NCBI GenBank assembly: GCA_027067015.1
Contig: JAMOMS010000255.1
Coordinates: 1 to 6,442, forward strand
DNA: 6,442 bases
Origin: Campylobacterales bacterium
GTDB lineage: Bacteria; Campylobacterota; Campylobacteria; Campylobacterales; Hydrogenimonadaceae
Direction of reading: 5' to 3'
A program made the position numbers and the translations under genes. Of this stretch, positions 5,641-6,442 are shown piece after piece (position 1 is the first letter of the stretch; every line of letters begins with the position of its first letter). The notes below the pieces were generated by a model. That model did not search any database. It was not told the DNA's origin and saw nothing but the letters and a program-made list of their open reading frames with translations.

Positions 5641-5943
5641 TTGGAGATACGCTTTAAAAACCGTAAACTTGAAAAGCAGTACCGTGACGTTAAGGTAGCG
5701 GAAAAAGCCTACGGGAAACAGGTTGCGAGGCGTTATATCCAGCGGGTGACGATTATCAAACAAGCCCGCTCCTTTGATGAACTTTACAAAATCTCCGTAC
5801 TTAAACTCCACCCGCTCAAAGGAGAGCGTGAAGGCGAATACGCCATCGCGCTTACAGGTTTCTACCGGCTTATCATACGCAATGTCGGTGAACGTTTCGA
5901 TATCGTCCGTATAGAGGAGGTAAGCAAGCATTATGGAGACTAA
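5641..5943 (+). CDS. higB: HigB-like toxin of the RelE/ParE superfamily
   Basis: A 100-residue basic protein resembling HigB (plasmid maintenance killer) toxins, which cleave mRNA on the ribosome in characterised members. The family hallmark KLHPLKGEREG is at 55-65, followed by the strand GFYRLIIR (73-80) and a C-terminal strand ending VSKHYGD. In characterised HigB proteins a lysine, an arginine and a C-terminal Tyr/His are important; K60, R76 and H97/Y98 are the visible candidates. Translation begins at TTG with a strong ribosome binding site. The toxin precedes its antitoxin, as is normal for higBA, and the frames overlap by 11 bases. Its position directly after hsdS suggests it is part of, or inserted into, the restriction-modification operon. 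Confidence 0.88.
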   Translation: MEIRFKNRKLEKQYRDVKVAEKAYGKQVARRYIQRVTIIKQARSFDELYKISVLKLHPLKGEREGEYAIALTGFYRLIIRNVGERFDIVRIEEVSKHYGD

Positions 5944-6442
5944 TTACATATCTAACTTGGCCATTCATCCCGGTGAACTTCTCGAAGAGACGCTTGAGGA
6001 TCTTGGAATGAGCCAAGCGGAACTGGCCGATAGAATGGGACGCCCCAAACAGATGATTAACGAGATTATCAAGGGCAAAAAGCGCATTACCCCCACTACG
6101 GCGTTGGAGCTTGAGAACGTGCTTGGTATCCCTTCTCATATTTGGTTGGGACTTGAAAATGAGTATCAAATGGTACGCGCCAAGCAAAAAGAGCAAGAAC
6201 AGATGGAAAAAGAGGCTTCGATGGTCTCGAGGTTTCCTTATGCCGAACTGGCTAAGCACGGCTTTGTCAAAGCGACCCGTAAAGCAGTAGAGAGAGTCGA
6301 AGAGCTCAAACGTTTTTTTGGTGTGGCGAAGTTAGAGCAGATTGCCAAAGTCAAAACCTATCAACCGGCATTTCGTGTTTCGGATCATACCAGTGTTTCT
6401 CACGAAGCTATCGCCGCGTGGTTGCAGGCGGCAAGAGTAAAA
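5933..6442 (+). CDS. higA: HigA-like antitoxin with XRE helix-turn-helix, long form (cut by right edge)
   Basis: The frame opens at ATG 5933 and stays open to the window end (170 codons seen, no stop). The N-terminus has the HigA signature HPGELLEETLEDLGMSQ (12-28), then an XRE-type helix-turn-helix (about 26-48, ending EIIKGKKRITP) and LGIPSHIWLGLE (64-75). It should bind HigB and repress the higBA promoter. Compact HigA proteins are about 100 residues; this one continues past 170 with a Lys/Glu-rich helix and a region containing RFFGVAKLEQI and AFRVSD. That pattern is known from long HigA proteins, which often end in an ImmA/IrrE-type metallopeptidase-like domain. That domain, if present, is outside the window. 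GAGGAGG at 5914-5920 is a strong but distant (12-base) ribosome binding site, and coupling through the 11-base overlap with higB is likely. Confidence 0.88.
   Translation, partial: METNYISNLAIHPGELLEETLEDLGMSQAELADRMGRPKQMINEIIKGKKRITPTTALELENVLGIPSHIWLGLENEYQMVRAKQKEQEQMEKEASMVSRFPYAELAKHGFVKATRKAVERVEELKRFFGVAKLEQIAKVKTYQPAFRVSDHTSVSHEAIAAWLQAARVK

Noticed and set aside
5581..6259. Minus-strand open frames opposite higB and higA (5581-5931 and 5873-6259)
   Set aside because: The plus-strand frames carry HigB and HigA family motifs with matching ribosome binding sites; the antisense frames show none.
1..6442. CRISPR array, tRNA, rRNA or insertion sequence
   Set aside because: I saw no regularly spaced repeats, no cloverleaf-type conserved blocks, no transposase motifs and no terminal inverted repeats. 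The only substantial repeats are the paired segments inside hsdS.

Overview
The window reads as chromosomal DNA from a bacterium of moderate GC. The upstream genes and hsdM are visibly richer in G+C than parts of hsdS. The protein style, with many Lys/Glu-rich helices, resembles Campylobacterota of the Sulfurimonas/Sulfuricurvum type. That taxonomic guess rests on overall impression only and is weak; many other Campylobacterota (Campylobacter, Helicobacter) lack the GlnRS seen here, and a gammaproteobacterium cannot be excluded.

Layout. Positions 1-747 (minus strand) hold the first 249 codons of glutaminyl-tRNA synthetase, a housekeeping gene cut by the left window edge. A 126-base divergent intergenic region follows, with a good sigma70-type promoter firing rightward. 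From 874 to the right edge everything is on the plus strand and tightly packed. The order is a Phd/YefM-type antitoxin (874-1173), a PemK/MazF-type toxin (1166-1543), an internally deleted RadC-family JAB protein (1540-1884), a type I restriction-modification methylase hsdM (1932-4289), its specificity subunit hsdS (4279-5589), a HigB-like toxin (5641-5943), and the first 170 codons of a HigA-like antitoxin (5933 to the right edge). Four of the six junctions overlap by 4 to 11 bases, and the two gaps are 47 and 51 bases without a convincing terminator. The whole set could therefore be one transcript starting near 853.

How the genes work together. HsdM and HsdS should form a trimeric adenine methyltransferase recognising a bipartite site. 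The restriction subunit HsdR is not in the window and would be expected to the right of higA. The methylase/specificity pair is bracketed by two different type II toxin-antitoxin modules, an arrangement typical of a defence island, where addiction modules may stabilise the restriction locus. The two target-recognition domains of HsdS are about 28-29% G+C, against about 57% for the linker between them. This sharp mosaic, bounded by internal repeats, points to imported recognition cassettes.

I saw no rRNA, tRNA, CRISPR array, insertion sequence or origin. No stretch longer than 300 bases lacks a gene.
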